This document shows, one piece after another, positions 1 to 13,027 of a stretch of 64,000 bases of DNA. The stretch's first letter is position 1. Each line of letters begins with the position of its first letter. This DNA is from Carallia brachiata. Its lineage: Eukaryota > Streptophyta > Magnoliopsida > Malpighiales > Rhizophoraceae. The position numbers were made by a program, and so were the translations under genes. The DNA lies in assembly GCA_021464245.1 (NCBI GenBank), contig JADCRB010000008.1, positions 238,302 to 302,301 on the forward strand, in the 5' to 3' direction. The notes under the pieces are model-generated. The model did no database searches. It saw only the letters and a list, made by a program, of their open reading frames with translations, and was not told where the DNA came from.

Positions 1-1437
1 AATTGCATAATATGAGGGTCAAAGAGCAATTATTTCAGAATGGCAGCAAGCAGGGCATGATTTCCAAGGCATGATTTCCAAGGCTAAACCAAGTCCAACA
101 GTGTTTAGATGCAAAGGATGGCTAAACAACTAACACGAACATTTTAAACCACTGTAGAGATCATATAGAACCTCAAATGAAGGTATCAGAATCCCCTTTC
201 ACTTCACAAAAAGAGGGGTTAGGCACGAAGATGGGTTCAAGAGGATGCAACCTGTTTCGTTAACCATTATTCTCTAGTTTGTAATCAAACTGGCCACAGT
301 AAATTTGAAAATAAGTTAACAATAGCCTTCTTTTGATTCTCCACAAATGTATGACATTCATCAGGACAAGAAGGAAGTGAAAAGTAATTGTTCCTTAGAA
401 GATTGGAAAGCTTTGGTAAAGAAGCATCATAAGTTTTTTATAATACTTAATGATGTATGGAGTCGAGCCATATTGATCACTCATTAGTGATTGATTCCAG
501 GACATACTTGTTATTCAAATGATTTTTAGCAAAATGGCTTTCAATTCTCTGAATCATGGAAAGGTAAATTGTGATCACATGCAGGTATACATTAAACAAT
601 GGGAAATGATAGAAAGAGTTCGTGCGATATGAAAGATTGTAACGCAAAATTTTAATGCAAGGTACAATGGTTGAGCATCTTCCGAGTGAAGGATCCTATT
701 TTGTGCTTCTCTTTACCAATCAATTTGCAACATTAATAGATTAATCAGAATTGACTACTAGAGCATTGGATTGTTCTCTAAGACAAAGGAGAGGTTGGAA
801 AAAATTAATTGGACACCAGCAAGATCAATGCAGATATGGTTTGAACTCAAGAATAAATCAGTTTTAGCTGAAGTACTAGTCCTTTCCAGCCAGAAAAGAA
901 TAGATGCAGGAATACTTTTTAAACAATCAGGTCTCTTTAGTACTATTCATTTTATTATCTTGTTTTCCCGGTAATTTCTTTTTTGGGATTAGTCTTAGTG
1001 ATTTCCCATCAAGTAACACTTATTATCCAACTGAGGCAAATTGTTTTATTAACTTACTTCCAAGTATTTCTTATTTTGGATTGACGCATTTGTCCTTTCA
1101 AAGAAAATTTATTGTTCCTACTAGTACTATATTCACCTGGTCTAAATAATATTCCTACATGGGATATTATGTCATATGGAAAGCTCCATAAGAAGCTTGT
1201 AGATGCCATATAGCAATTAGATGTTCGTGATGTTAAGTGTTAACATACAAGTCAACATTATGGAATCTTGTAACAAGTCCCTGGATTTTCACATTGACAG
1301 CTTTCCCGAATTTTTAATCTCCTTAAGATGTCTTTTAATTCCAATAATTGTACAATTTAGTGGGTTTTTAACTGTGTCAAAAAAGCTGCAAAAATGGCTG
1401 AATGCTCCAATGAGCAATTATGAGCAAATAAACTTAC
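1..1437. other. Region beyond the last visible kinase exon, probably intron
   Basis: No exon could be recognised here. It lies directly 3' of the donor site (GGCAAT|GTAAGT on the minus strand) of the last visible kinase exon, so it is probably intron of that gene. I looked for the remaining kinase C-lobe on the minus strand and did not see it. On the plus strand, around 448-510, a short stretch translates as KFFIILNDVWS, which resembles the kinase-2 motif of NB-ARC resistance proteins, but it runs into stops and has no P-loop nearby. Short open frames at 771-1149 match no family I know. Confidence 0.5.
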
Positions 1438-4400
1438 ATTGCCAGTGCAGAGTTCAGCCAGGATGCAGCCGTGACCAGATATCTATCTTCTTATCATATG
1501 GCAGTCCCAAGATTACCTCTGGTGCACGATAGGACCTGGATTGTACATATGAGCATAGATGATCCGTCTCAAAACAGCTACTCCCAAGATCAATGACTTT
1601 CACCTCACATCTACTATAGCTTTTCACCAATATATTCTCAGGTTTCAAATCACAGTGTATGAGGCCAAGACCATGCAAAAACTGAAGTGCCTCCAAACAC
1701 TGAATGGTAATTGACTGCACAGAGGAATTCAAAAGAATATTATTTCAGCATCAATTATGGTGAAAGAACTCTCGCTGACCAAATGGCATGTGACATACCT
1801 GCAGTCTTGGCATTGTGAAATAAACTTCACCTCCTGATTCTCTATTGAATTTATGGAACTCATATAAGTTTGCCTTGAGAAGTTCACATACAATTAATAA
1901 ATGTTCCTGCATGAAGAAAAGCCAGCTATTGAACCATCAAGTGAAGTGCAGCAGTTAAAAACACAAGACAACATCACTAGAGCAAAGCACTTAAACAAGA
2001 GATAATAGAGAGCTTCAAGATGAAACAATTTATCATGACAAAATATTAACTCACGAAGAACAGACAGAACATAAAGATAAAGCAAGCATTAACTTACTCG
2101 GTAATAGAAGTAGTCGTACAATCTGAGAATATGGTACTTGTCTGCTGGATCATGCTTGTTGACATGCTTGAGGAGCTTTATCTCATCCAGACTCTGATCA
2201 AAGAAGTCCTTGTTGTTTTTTATAATTTTTACACAAACATCCATGCCTGTATGGAGGTCATGTGCTTGTATAGCTTTACTGAACGCAGCTGATCCGAGAT
2301 ACTCAGTTACATGATAGCGCCCAGCTATTACAGAATTCAAAACAACGTGGAAATTCTTGTCTTCCTCAAACCCAGTTCTGACAAACAGACGCCATAGTTC
2401 ATGTAAGTCAGTTTGTTGATGATCAAGATTCAAAATGAATGATAAAATTGGCAAAAAGAAGAGTTTGAAAAGAAGACCTTGCATGAAATTTGACTTGGGT
2501 GAAAAAAAAAATATTTGCCATATGGAGACTGTGGAAGAGACATGGAGATTACAAGAAAATGCATCACAGAAGCGTGTTATTCAAAGCACAAGAGGACCTC
2601 CAGTGTATTATTAAAAACTGATCTCATCAAGTTAAAGAATAAATCAATTAGAATTTCTGCCAACACGTAATAAAATACTGTTCTCCCAGCAGTGATCCCT
2701 TGACCATTACTGGGTTGATGCTGGGCAGTAGTTTTGACCCTATTGGTGTGATCCTTATAGTTGCTTTCCAATTCTCACCAAACTTGTTACTTTCTTTTCA
2801 TCATCTGCTCTGAAATCACACTTAAAATAAGACTCCTATGTGGCCACCAAGGAACCAAAATAAAAAGCAATCAATTCTCAAACTACAAGTATGTAAGAAG
2901 CAAAATGAATATAACAGAATGCTAAAAGCACTTAATTTCCTAAATTAGCTCCAAGCAGGCAATGAACTTCAGTTTCAGTTGTGTTTACCATTAGATGTGT
3001 TTCACAATCTGCCATAGGATCTTGTATTTTGTTGTCTACTTTTCAGGTCGAACTGGAAAAAATGAATTCTCCAGTTAAACACTCTCCAAATCAGGCAGAT
3101 ATGTTATGGGGATAGAGCTTAGTCCAGTTATAAACTTAATTATAACGAACTAATAATTTTAAGGGAAGAAAAAACCTGTAGTTTTGCAACAGTTATTTCA
3201 AACCAAATGCCAACAAATAGAAGTGACTTAAAGCCTAGATGCATTGCGTGGGCCAGTAAACAACTACAACTCACAAAAATTTTGCAATTTAAGTGAATCC
3301 ATCAAGAGAGGATATGCCTGTTTTTCCGATGGACAATCCTGAGGTTGAAAGTTTCAAATTCATCCTCTTGGGCTTTGATTTGCCTTACTTGCTCTTGAAC
3401 GACAGCTGCCTCTTCATCCTCTAGCGACGTCCCAGGATCTTCTTCTCTCACCATGCCAGTCTTCTCATCTTCTTCCTTCTTGCCATGCGCTTGTTCTGCA
3501 TAAGCATAGTTTGAGAGTGTAGAGGGAGTGGAATTCACAGATCTAAGAGCATTGGCATTTTCACCTCTTGAGCTCTTGACAGTTGAGGAATCACTGCTCT
3601 TCTGCTTCCATGCAGCGAGCGTTTCATCGTTTCCAATGAAGGCATTCAAACAGTCATCAGTTTCATCACCAATACCTGCACTGCAGGTGTTTGACCATAA
3701 AGATTTACTCGACCCTCCCTGCATTAATTGGCCTTCCATCATTGGTGGGGGGAATGAAAATCCACCATCTGCATGTTTTTTCATTTGAGTAGAGCCAACT
3801 TTGTCATTCCTAACAACATGCTTGCTGGAATCTTGTTTATTGATTCCCTTTCTGTCCCTGTTTAGTTTATCAACACATTTCTTATCCAGTTCCTTGTGAG
3901 ATGATCGGAAACCACCACTCACATCATCATGATCTGGGAAGTACTCTAAGTCACCTTCACAACTGCCACCAACCAAACTTTCCCGCATTTCACTGCCAAT
4001 ATCAGCAGCATCACTGTTGATACCAACACCAATTGATCTTACCGAACCATGTTGATCATCATCCTGACAAATATCCTCCAGTCGTGCCCTTCCATGCTCA
4101 TTTAGGAACTTCCCATCTCCTAGCATGATGAGCTCATTTGTCTGAGTAACAAATCCTTGCCAGACAGGTTCTGCACGCATCAAATTGAGTTCATTATTAT
4201 CCATCATTTGTCGGTCATATTGAGCCATTAAATCATTCTCATCAGTCCTCTCATATATTTCAGTCACTGACAACCCTATGGGATCATCTGAAATCATAAT
4301 TGGTTCAACAATTTTTCCTTGAAAATACTGCTCACCAGAGAAGTAAGAATCTTCCTCCGCAAATGATTGATCATCATCCTCATCTTTGGCAGCACCCCTT

Positions 4401-7400
4401 TCCTGTGCATCTGGAACACTCCCATGTCCTGTGCCCTTTTCATTATCACTTGGGTAATCAATCTCGTGAGCTAGAAACCAGGTCTCGTCCTCAATAGGCT
4501 GTCTTGTGTATCCAACATCATCGTCGTCATCATACTCATCAGAATCCCAATATTCATTGGGATAGTCAATGGATTCACTTAAGCCATCACCAACAGTGGC
4601 AAATCCAGAAACCATATCAGATGTATCCTCTGCAATTCCCTGACTTACAGATAGCCAGCTGCCTCCTGCAATCCTTTTTCCACCTGGAACATCAATTCAG
4701 ATATATGGTTGTCAAGTTGAGAAGGAAAATCACTAAAAAATGTCAATTGAATAATGGAGAAAGTCAAGAAGTTGCATTGTATGAGAAACAATGAGGCCAA
4801 GACAGAGCAAGGTGTAACTTGAAAGACTTGAGAAGCCAAGAATTAGGGTCTAGATTTCATCTCATGCCTATCCAAGACACCATTAAATATCCACGTCAGA
4901 ACTTCAGACTTCTCCACAATTGCTGAATCATGATTCAATATCCTACCAGTTTAGAAGAAACGACATTTAAAGAATTTCAAATTTCACTGAACCTAGTCTG
5001 AGGTATGACCGCTTTTATCTTCCTGGGCGTGGTTGCTTTGTTATGGGCGAAGGACCTAGGCCTATCTTTAGTTTCCTTTTTTCCCCTATAGTTCTCTCCC
5101 TGGAACTCAACGTCAATTTTCGTTAGCACCTTAGCAAGTATAGAAAGGAATTCTGTATATCAAGGAAACTGCTTCAAACAGCCTACACAAAACCCTTATC
5201 ATTCAGTTTAGTTAGCAACAAAAATCATCCATAATTTTTACCTTTTCCTTTCACAAGAGAACTAGGAAAGAGGGGGGAAAAAAAAAAAATTTTGATAAGT
5301 AAAAAAAAATTATTTTTATAAAACACTCTTTGGACTCTCTCTCTCTCACACACCCACAGCCACCCACCCACCCCCTGGACCAAGGATAAGTTACCAAAAG
5401 AATGCTGAAAAAGCTACATAATAAGAGCTATCAAATCCCACAAAATATATGCTAAAGAACCTTAAATTCTGAGGAGTAGACAATTTCCATTTCTTGCAGA
5501 ATAGAGACACCGCCAGCCAGATTTTTTATGGTTGTCATTTTTATACAGATTAAGGTTTATTGTCACGTTTTCATTTTGTCTTTTTGTCATTCAATGACAA
5601 GCATAAAATAGACAAAGTGATCAGCCAGAAGCCTCTCTGGCCTGAACCATTATATAGTAGAACAAATAATTTGTCTATCCTATTCTATATTATGGATTGT
5701 GCTACCCTATAGCATACTACACACCCTATAAGTCCTTAAGTCACCTTTATTTTCAAGCTAATGATGAAGATCTATTATCGACAAAAAATTTTATAACACC
5801 ATCAAATGGGTGCAATTCAAGTATAAAAGACAGAATTGTTTACAAGAGACAGACAAACAAATCTACCCCTACCAAGGCATTGTCCATGACACCAACAATT
5901 AAGAGTTTCCCAAATATCCATAACACTCAAAGGTATTTGCCCTCAAATTTGCAATCCCCATACTAACCCAAAGATAACAAGGAATTATTTTGGGAAATTT
6001 TGCTTTACACAGTACAAGAACAAAAACCCCTCAACCCTCAAAGACAACCACCCATCATGGCCTGGACATTTTATTACCCAATCAAAAAAAAATACTTGAC
6101 AAGCCTTCTTGCACACTTTCAGACTCCTGCTGCAACATGATAATAATTTCTTTGCTCTCAAAGATTCTTCATACAAACAGGAAAGGAAAATAAAAAAAGA
6201 AAAAAGAAAAGAAAAGAAAAAGGATCTATTATTATTGATAAGGTTTTAACCTAACACGATTTGGCATCTTTGATTAAAAGCATCTTATTCTGCCAGTCTC
6301 TTAGCCTCAAGAAAGGTCCAAAACACACGCCTACAGTGGCCCTGATGAGGTTATACAAACCAAAGTAGCAGGCCAACTTCAAAAGTTAACATAAGTAAAC
6401 AACTCACTCAACTTTTAATTGGTAAATGATACAACAATGAAGGACAACAAATAATTCTTCATCTTCATGCGGGTAGTTGTAGTAACTTTACTGAAGGCTC
6501 ACTAGACTCACTAGACAATAAGCAATGAAAGGAAGGGGCTAAAAAGAAATCCCATATATGTCCCACCTAAAATGCAAGTTTGAAAAAAAGTTTCATATTA
6601 TACATGTTCATCAGAAAAGCTGACCTGAAGAGTTAATTTCTTGTCCAACAGGAACATCAAGATATGAACCTATAGGTAAGGCATTATCAGTGCTGCCAAG
6701 CTTTTCACCAGGCCTGTCATGCTCAAACTTTTCCTGCCAATCTATATTGAATGACTTGTCATCTGACTTGAGTTTAACCGGTGGAAGTCTGGGAAATTCT
6801 TCCTTTGGATTATCAGACACAAAAGTATAACCAAAGCTGCTCAAATTCGTTTGTTCAGTACCCCCATGAGACTTCCCAATGTATAATGCTCTTCCAACTC
6901 GATCCACCTGCTCTTTGATAGCTGCCCTAACATCACTTGCATCTGCTTTCTTCTTTCCATCTCTTTTATCTACACCCGTACTTGTTTCATAACTGGTTGA
7001 CACATCCCCCTTTGGAGATGGTAAAACAGTCTTAACAGAACAATCTTTCCATAAATCTGCAGATGTGTTTGTAGGCAGCTCAGTTCTAGACCATAGGCTA
7101 TGTGCCGAGCATGCAAGCTAGTCTTCTCTTTCTGATCAAGTTCCTTCGATTCTCTCTTGTCATACTTACAATCTATGTTGGAATTACCGTTACTAGTACT
7201 AGCATTCCCAAGACATGAACTTCTCTTTTCACCAGAGAGGATATCGTCTCCAACAAACTTTACATTCCCTTTAACCGAGAACTTATGGTTATTTGTACTA
7301 CTGTCATTTTGATAAGCTTCAGAAGGACCCCCACTAGGATTGAAGTTCCGTGAATATAAGTCAAGCACAGTATCCTCAGAATCTATTGCTCCAATTTCTT

Positions 7401-7740
7401 CATTCTTTCTACTATCGCGTGCCCCAACTAAAGTGCCAGGTCTCCATTTGCTTTCAAAACCGTTCCGGACAGTCCCACACTCTATCTCTTTTACAATCAG
7501 TTCTTTGGAAATTTCACCACTATCTTGAGAACTTGACCCCCGATTCTCACTTGCCAGCTTTCTCCCATTCTCTTCATCGAATACCTCCCCTGAGACCTTG
7601 TCTTCAAGGATATGTTTCTGGAGAAATCCATTTAAGTCGGCACGACTCCCTAACTCACTGCGCAATGCTGCCTCTGCTCTTGCGAAGCCATTTCTTCGCA
7701 AAAAATCCAGAATCACATCAACTGAGCCTGTGTCTGCCAT
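1438..7740 (-). CDS. Plant DYRK-type Ser/Thr/Tyr protein kinase with LisH-like N-terminus, frameshifted and 3' partial
   Basis: Homologue of the plant-specific DYRK kinases (Arabidopsis AT3G17750, AT1G73460). Visible exons, transcript order: 7740-6625, 4683-3318, 2377-2098, 1906-1799, 1714-1438. The N-terminus ([21 protein letters not shown]) resembles a LisH dimerisation motif. A long acidic, serine-rich region follows, with a poly-Asp stretch at about 4515-4535. The kinase domain shows the ATP-binding lysine in CVKIIK, the catalytic loop [10 protein letters not shown] (C for R is usual in DYRKs), DLG in place of DFG, and the activation segment [12 protein letters not shown]. Intron 2 begins GC rather than GT. 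Two breaks are seen: about 2 extra bases near 7100 and 2 missing bases near 1470, inside the codons for DIWS-LG. The C-lobe after GN is not in the window. It is either a decaying gene or an allele or assembly with indels. Family identity is firm; functionality is doubtful. Confidence 0.85.
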
Positions 7741-8600
7741 TAACAGCTGCTACTGCATACTACAGGTACTAGGAAGATAAGATCACCATGCCTGGAAAAA
7801 TATCAAAATAAGTGAATAAAAGGAACTTACCCACCAAAGCAGTCAAAACAACTTAAAAAAAAAAAGCAACCAACTTTTCACAGAAAAGTAGGAAATTCAA
7901 ATTAACTACTTAGCCAAAAATTCTCCCTTGGTCCGAAGAAACAAAATGCAGATTCCATCAAAGAAGAAGAGCAAAAAATGAAGACCCACACACTGCATTC
8001 TTTCCCATTCCCCAAAGAACTTGGAAAAATCACTGCCAGTAAAAACCTCACAAAAATCCCAAAAAAAAAAGGAACAATTCCTCATTTCCTCACCAACCCA
8101 GAATGGCATAACCCGTAGAAATCATTCCAAACACAGATTCAATCAACAGTCACGCTAAGATCCAAAGTCCCCACGTACTTCAGAATCTTTCTACAGCGAA
8201 AAAAAACACCCAAGACCCAAAGTCCACATCAATCTACAGATTCCAAAAAACTAAAACAACACAATAAAGATTAAAAACAAATGGGCGTGGTTGGTGGGTG
8301 TGTAAAAATATTGAAAATTAGAAAGAAAACGCTTACAGATCGAAGATGGGTCGAAATTAAAAAGGCTTTCTGAAAGGAAAAATAGGAGCTTTGCTGAGTG
8401 TTGTGTAGGTTCCATTGCCACCCCAGAAATAGAGGAAGAAGCCCCGCTAAACCAACGATTACCAGTTGGGTTTTTGATTTTCTTTTCAATTTTAAAGGTG
8501 ATAAAATTTAAAATAAAAATAAAAGTAAAGAAAAAATAAATCAATGTTTGGCCTACAGTTTGAATTTCTCTTTTAGAGACCTCGCATGACAAACAAGATC
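7741..8600 (-). promoter_or_regulatory. Leader and promoter side of the kinase gene
   Basis: The region upstream of the kinase ATG contains no coding sequence I recognise. Purine/pyrimidine-rich DNA at about 8340-8470 could be a transcribed leader exon, with an intron between it and the ATG, as is common in this family, but no splice pair was decisive. Promoter elements could not be assigned. Confidence 0.3.
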
Positions 8601-10850
8601 GTTCTCTTTACTTTATTCTTTTTGTTTTTTTTTTTTGAATTTTTTTTTAACTTGTCGAAGTTTTTTATTATTATTATTAATTTATTTTTCTCATGACTGT
8701 GTAAAATATTAAATTAATTAAATATTTATGTTGGTGTCTATATGTTTATATATAAATATATAAAATTAAAATTAAAAAAAATCTCGATTGTTTTTAATAT
8801 ATGTCTATTTCTCATAAATTTGTAAATTAAAAATATTAAAATATTTTATAACTATCAAAATTATATTATGATTAGGATTATGGTTATATAAATTAATTAA
8901 TATAAATTTAATTGTAATCAAATAAAAATTTAATTGATTGACAAAATATTATATTAATTTTAATTAAATTTTTATAATTATACAATTTTGTAATAAAAAT
9001 AATAAAAAATAGAATGAAAAGCAATTCTCTAATTGTTATTTTTAAGAAATAAAATGATTAAGAAAATTTTTCAAATTTACTTGTGAGAAAAAAAATTATG
9101 TTAAAATTTTCTTTAAAAAAGAAGAAAATAAAAAAATACTCTAAAATTTTTTTCTTAAAAATAAAATCAATACTCAATTTTAGAATGTATTTAAAATAGT
9201 TTAAAATTTTCCAAAGCAAATAATACTCAATATTAAAATATTTTTATTTTTTCTTTTGAATAAAATAAAATAAAAATAAATTTATCAATAAATATTATTA
9301 AACTCACGTACTATATAAGCCTATTACTAATTCATCTATATTTTTAAATTTCTTTGACGGAAAATTTGTAAAAGGTTTTTAAATTTAATAAAATTTGTCA
9401 TTCAAATACTCATTCGTTTAAATTTGTTCAATTAGATCCTTTTTTTGCTATCGAAATTGGATGCTTACATTGACATTAGCTCAATTAGATCCTTACATGT
9501 GGAATTTGTTCGAAATTCATGGGCTGTGTTTTCACTAACACGTACGTGCACAAATGGGCATTGAGCCCAATGATAGAGTTGGAGTTCCATCGTAAGATTT
9601 TTTTTTTTTTAAATTTTTTTAAATTTAAACTAATTAGTTTGAGAAAAAAGAGTATAGTTTGAGAGATCGTGAGTTCAAACCTTAAATCTCTCACTTTCTA
9701 ATATATTTTTAATACCGTTTGAAACACAAGCTCACGTCTCTTAAGATCTTACTAATAGAAAATTTTTTTATTTCCCTTTTTTTTTCCTTTTAACTACAAA
9801 AAAAAAAGTACATTGCATTAGGTAAATTGATCGTTGTTGACGTCCTTATTTAACTTCTATTATATAAAGGATATATTACTCAAATACTAATGAACTCGAA
9901 GAAACTCTACCTTAGCAGATCAAGGTGATTGTTAAATTTGAAATTTGATACTAAGCCAACTAACTTTCAAGCCCACTTTAGGTGAAGAACACCCATATAC
10001 TCCAATATATACTCTAATATAGGAGATAAGTGCTTAAGCAAGTGATTCAAACTTAGATCGAATATATAAAATATACCTTAAACTATCGTTCAATCTACTA
10101 TTTTGGGTCATTTGACTAAACAAATTAGATAAAATAAAATAAAATAAAAGGTATCGGAACTGAATAACTTAGAGGCATTCATTTCTGCTGGCTGGATGGC
10201 AAACATGCTATTCTTCGTGTCAGTTTGATGAAACGATTGACTTTGTTTGGTTCCCGCATTTTTAAAAAAAAGTATTAAATAACAATATTTATGTAATAAC
10301 AAAAAAATTAATAAAACAATATGAATTATTATATATTAAAATTTTAAAAAAATAAATTATTCAATATAATTAAATAAATTGTATAACTATTTTGTTATTA
10401 TTTAAAATTAAACTATTTAATAAAATTATTTTTTCAAAAGAATCTTCAAAATAGCACCTTCCCTGGTTTGAATAGGGGTAGCCGGGTCGGGTGTTGGGTT
10501 TAACTACAATTGTGAGGTGATACACCAACGATTTTGTGGCACTAATTAGTAATCTTAAATAATGGTAATACTAATAAATTATTAGGCTTCCAACGACAGT
10601 GACATGCACCAACATTTTTTGCCTTTTTTTTTTTTTTTTTTTGGCCATGACATTTGTTCATAGTTGTCCATATGCCTAATCCCTTGCATATCCTCGAGAT
10701 TGACTCCGGATTTAAGTTGTCGGTGAGTTGGCCTTCAAAATTATTCCTAGTTTTTTGCGACCGGCTGTTCCTAGACAATTTGCCAATTGCCAACGATCAT
10801 TAAGAATTAACGACGGTTATTTGTCTTTATTGAATTCTTTTTCCTCGAAT
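8601..10850. other. AT-rich intergenic DNA
   Basis: Very AT-rich, with long A and T runs and no supported gene. At about 9630-9770 a segment with a tRNA-like B-box (gtgagttcaaacc) followed by AT-rich DNA looks like a degenerate SINE. At 9420-9500 the phrase caattagatcctt occurs twice, as is common in degenerate MITEs. Confidence 0.4.
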
Positions 10851-10851
10851 C

Positions 10852-10858
10852 TATAAAA
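10852..10858 (+). promoter_or_regulatory. TATA box of the CASP-like gene
   Basis: TATAAAA lies 83 bases before the chosen ATG. Transcription would then start near 10885, leaving a leader of about 50 bases, which is reasonable for a plant gene. Confidence 0.5.
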
Positions 10859-10893
10859 ATCCGCGTAATTAAGCTAGCATGAGTATCTGATAC

Positions 10894-10926
10894 ATGTCAA
10901 CGGAGAGGCAAAAAAAACTTCAATAA
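10894..10926 (+). other. Upstream ORF in the CASP-like leader
   Basis: A 10-codon open frame (MSTERQKKLQ, stop TAA) lies between the TATA box and the main ATG and ends 8 bases before it. It is out of frame with the main reading frame. If transcription starts near 10885 it is in the mRNA and could lower translation of the main product. Whether it is used is unknown. Confidence 0.35.
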
Positions 10927-10934
10927 ACTGCCTG

Positions 10935-13027
10935 ATGGGGTCCCAAATCATAGCAAACTCAACACTTTTGTTGAGAGTCCTTACGTTATTTGCTCTAGTT
11001 GCTTGTATCGTGGTGTTCATTATCGACACTTTTCGTGACCCCTTGTTTAGTAATGGATCCAAAGTTACTTTCAAGAATGTCAAATCTTACAGGTAAACAT
11101 GGTTAACATTGCTTCGTCTTTGAGCTTTTGTTTGGATGTGGGGAAAGAAAGTTGATTGAAAGAAACTTCTAAAACAAACAGAAAAAAAAAAAAGTATTTT
11201 TCTTTCTCTTTTTTTCTTTTTTGTTTTGAATCAGTATGTTGTGTAAAAAGATAAAATTTATGTTAAACAGTATAAGTTATTATAATCGTGAAAAACTTGT
11301 CAATTTATGAAATAGTTATAAATATGGAAGAGATCAATAAGCACGACATGGATTCTTCGTTTGATTCCATTGGGGGGATATGTATCTGCGGAAAATGATG
11401 TGCCAATTTTTGCAATTTGTGTATTGCATTCCCTAGGTTTGTGTTTTCTGCAGCGGTTATTGGTGCAGCCTATACCGTTATACAGTTACCCTTTACCATG
11501 TACCATGTTGTGATGGACAAAAGGATGATACGCGATGAATGCTTGCCAGAGTTCGACTTCTATGGAGACAAGGTACAATTTGCTTTTTTATTTTTTTATA
11601 GAAAAAAAAATTTTGGTGAGGTATGATTACTCTAGTGTAAATTCAGATAAAACTTTAGTTCTTAAAAAGAGTTTACATTGAATTTACAAACCATCTAACT
11701 AAAAATACCGCTAGTAAAATTTAAATTTCAAATATTCTTTTATAAATTATAAAAGAATGAAAAATTCAGAAAATAAAACCAAAATGTCTCAACCAGTTGT
11801 TATGGATGACAAAATACAATCTCCCAAAATGCAAAAAATTCAAACTCTACATAAGAGAGGAACTTAAGCCTAATTCCTCCCCACTGCCCATTTTGCCCCG
11901 CCCTCAGAGTGGGTTGTGCTTGACATATTTTACTCATTCAGATGGATAAAAATATGGTATTTTTGATATTTGGATTAGACTGGGCTAACTTAATGAAAAT
12001 GTAAAGCCCAACTTCAGCCCAACCCCTAAACGAGCTTGAAATATCTTTGGGTAGGCCGCCAGCCCAAAAATTGGAATGCTAGGCCATTCATCCCAAAATA
12101 CAGGTGGGCACCAAGCCCATGAGCTGATTGCGTATGTGGCATTGGAATTTGGATGGCATTGGATGGAGGTTTATCGGTTTTCTTTCTTTTTCTCCCTTTT
12201 TTTTTTTTTTGTTTTTTTGCATGATTTCAAAAATATTAGGGAGAAAGCTACGACATGAGCCCACAAATATATGTTATGATTGAATAAAGTAGGTTTGTAT
12301 CTCTAACTGTCTTACATAATTTTACTTTTAGTATAGTACAACAATGAAAGTTTTTTATAAGAGTTAACATATAAAAATAACACTATTTTTATATAAAGTA
12401 ATAAATTTAGTATAAACTTTAAAATATAATAGTTTACTCCTCTTTGAATATTTTTGTAATAAATTTAACACGTAATAATTTTATATAAATAAAATCTGTC
12501 AGTTTCGATAATAGATTTATAGAAATATATATGTTTTGACAACATGATAATCACAAAATTTAATATCATACTATTAAAACAGATAAATTCTGTTCAAGAA
12601 ATTTTACAATGTGCTAACTTTATTACAAAAAAATTCAAAAAAAGGTAAAATGTTATTTTTTAAAATTAATGTTAAATTTATTATTTTAAATAAAATTTGT
12701 GATATTTTTGTATATTAACTATTTTTATAATTATCAAACTGTGAAACGTTTTTTTTTTTTTGGCAGGTAATTAGTTTCCTTCTTGCTGCGGGTGTCGGTG
12801 CAGGCTTTGCTGCTAGCATGGAGCTCAAGAAATTCGTCAATGACTTGTTCGATTCTTTGGCAAGAGCTAACGTTCCCGACACAGATGCGGGTAGGGCTTC
12901 TTATAATAAGTTCTTCAACAGGGCAATTATAGCTACTGCTCTTCTGTCCCTAGGATTTGCTGGTGCCGCTGTGCTTTCTATACTTTCTTCCATCAACAAA
13001 ACCCAAAGAAGAGGTTTCTTCCGTTGA
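10935..13027 (+). CDS. CASP-like protein, CASPL4D type, four membrane spans
   Basis: Three exons: 10935-11092, 11437-11572, 12767-13027, all with GT-AG borders and consistent phase, giving 184 residues, the normal family size. Casparian-strip-membrane-protein-like proteins (DUF588/MARVEL-like) are small plasma-membrane scaffolds. Predicted spans are at about residues 11-33, 54-77, 99-117 and 151-174. Between spans 2 and 3 lies a charged loop with MDKRMIRDECLPEFDFYGDK, and the C-terminus is basic (KTQRRGFFR). The ATG at 10935 is the first in this frame after an upstream stop. The 1.2-kb second intron is AT-rich and ends in a long T run before TGGCAG. Assignment to the 4D subgroup is from memory of the VPDTDAG-type loop and is less sure than the family. 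Confidence 0.9.

Noticed and set aside
1221..1532. Plus-strand open frame of 103 codons
   Set aside because: Its right part overlaps a true kinase exon on the other strand and its left part has no known domain.
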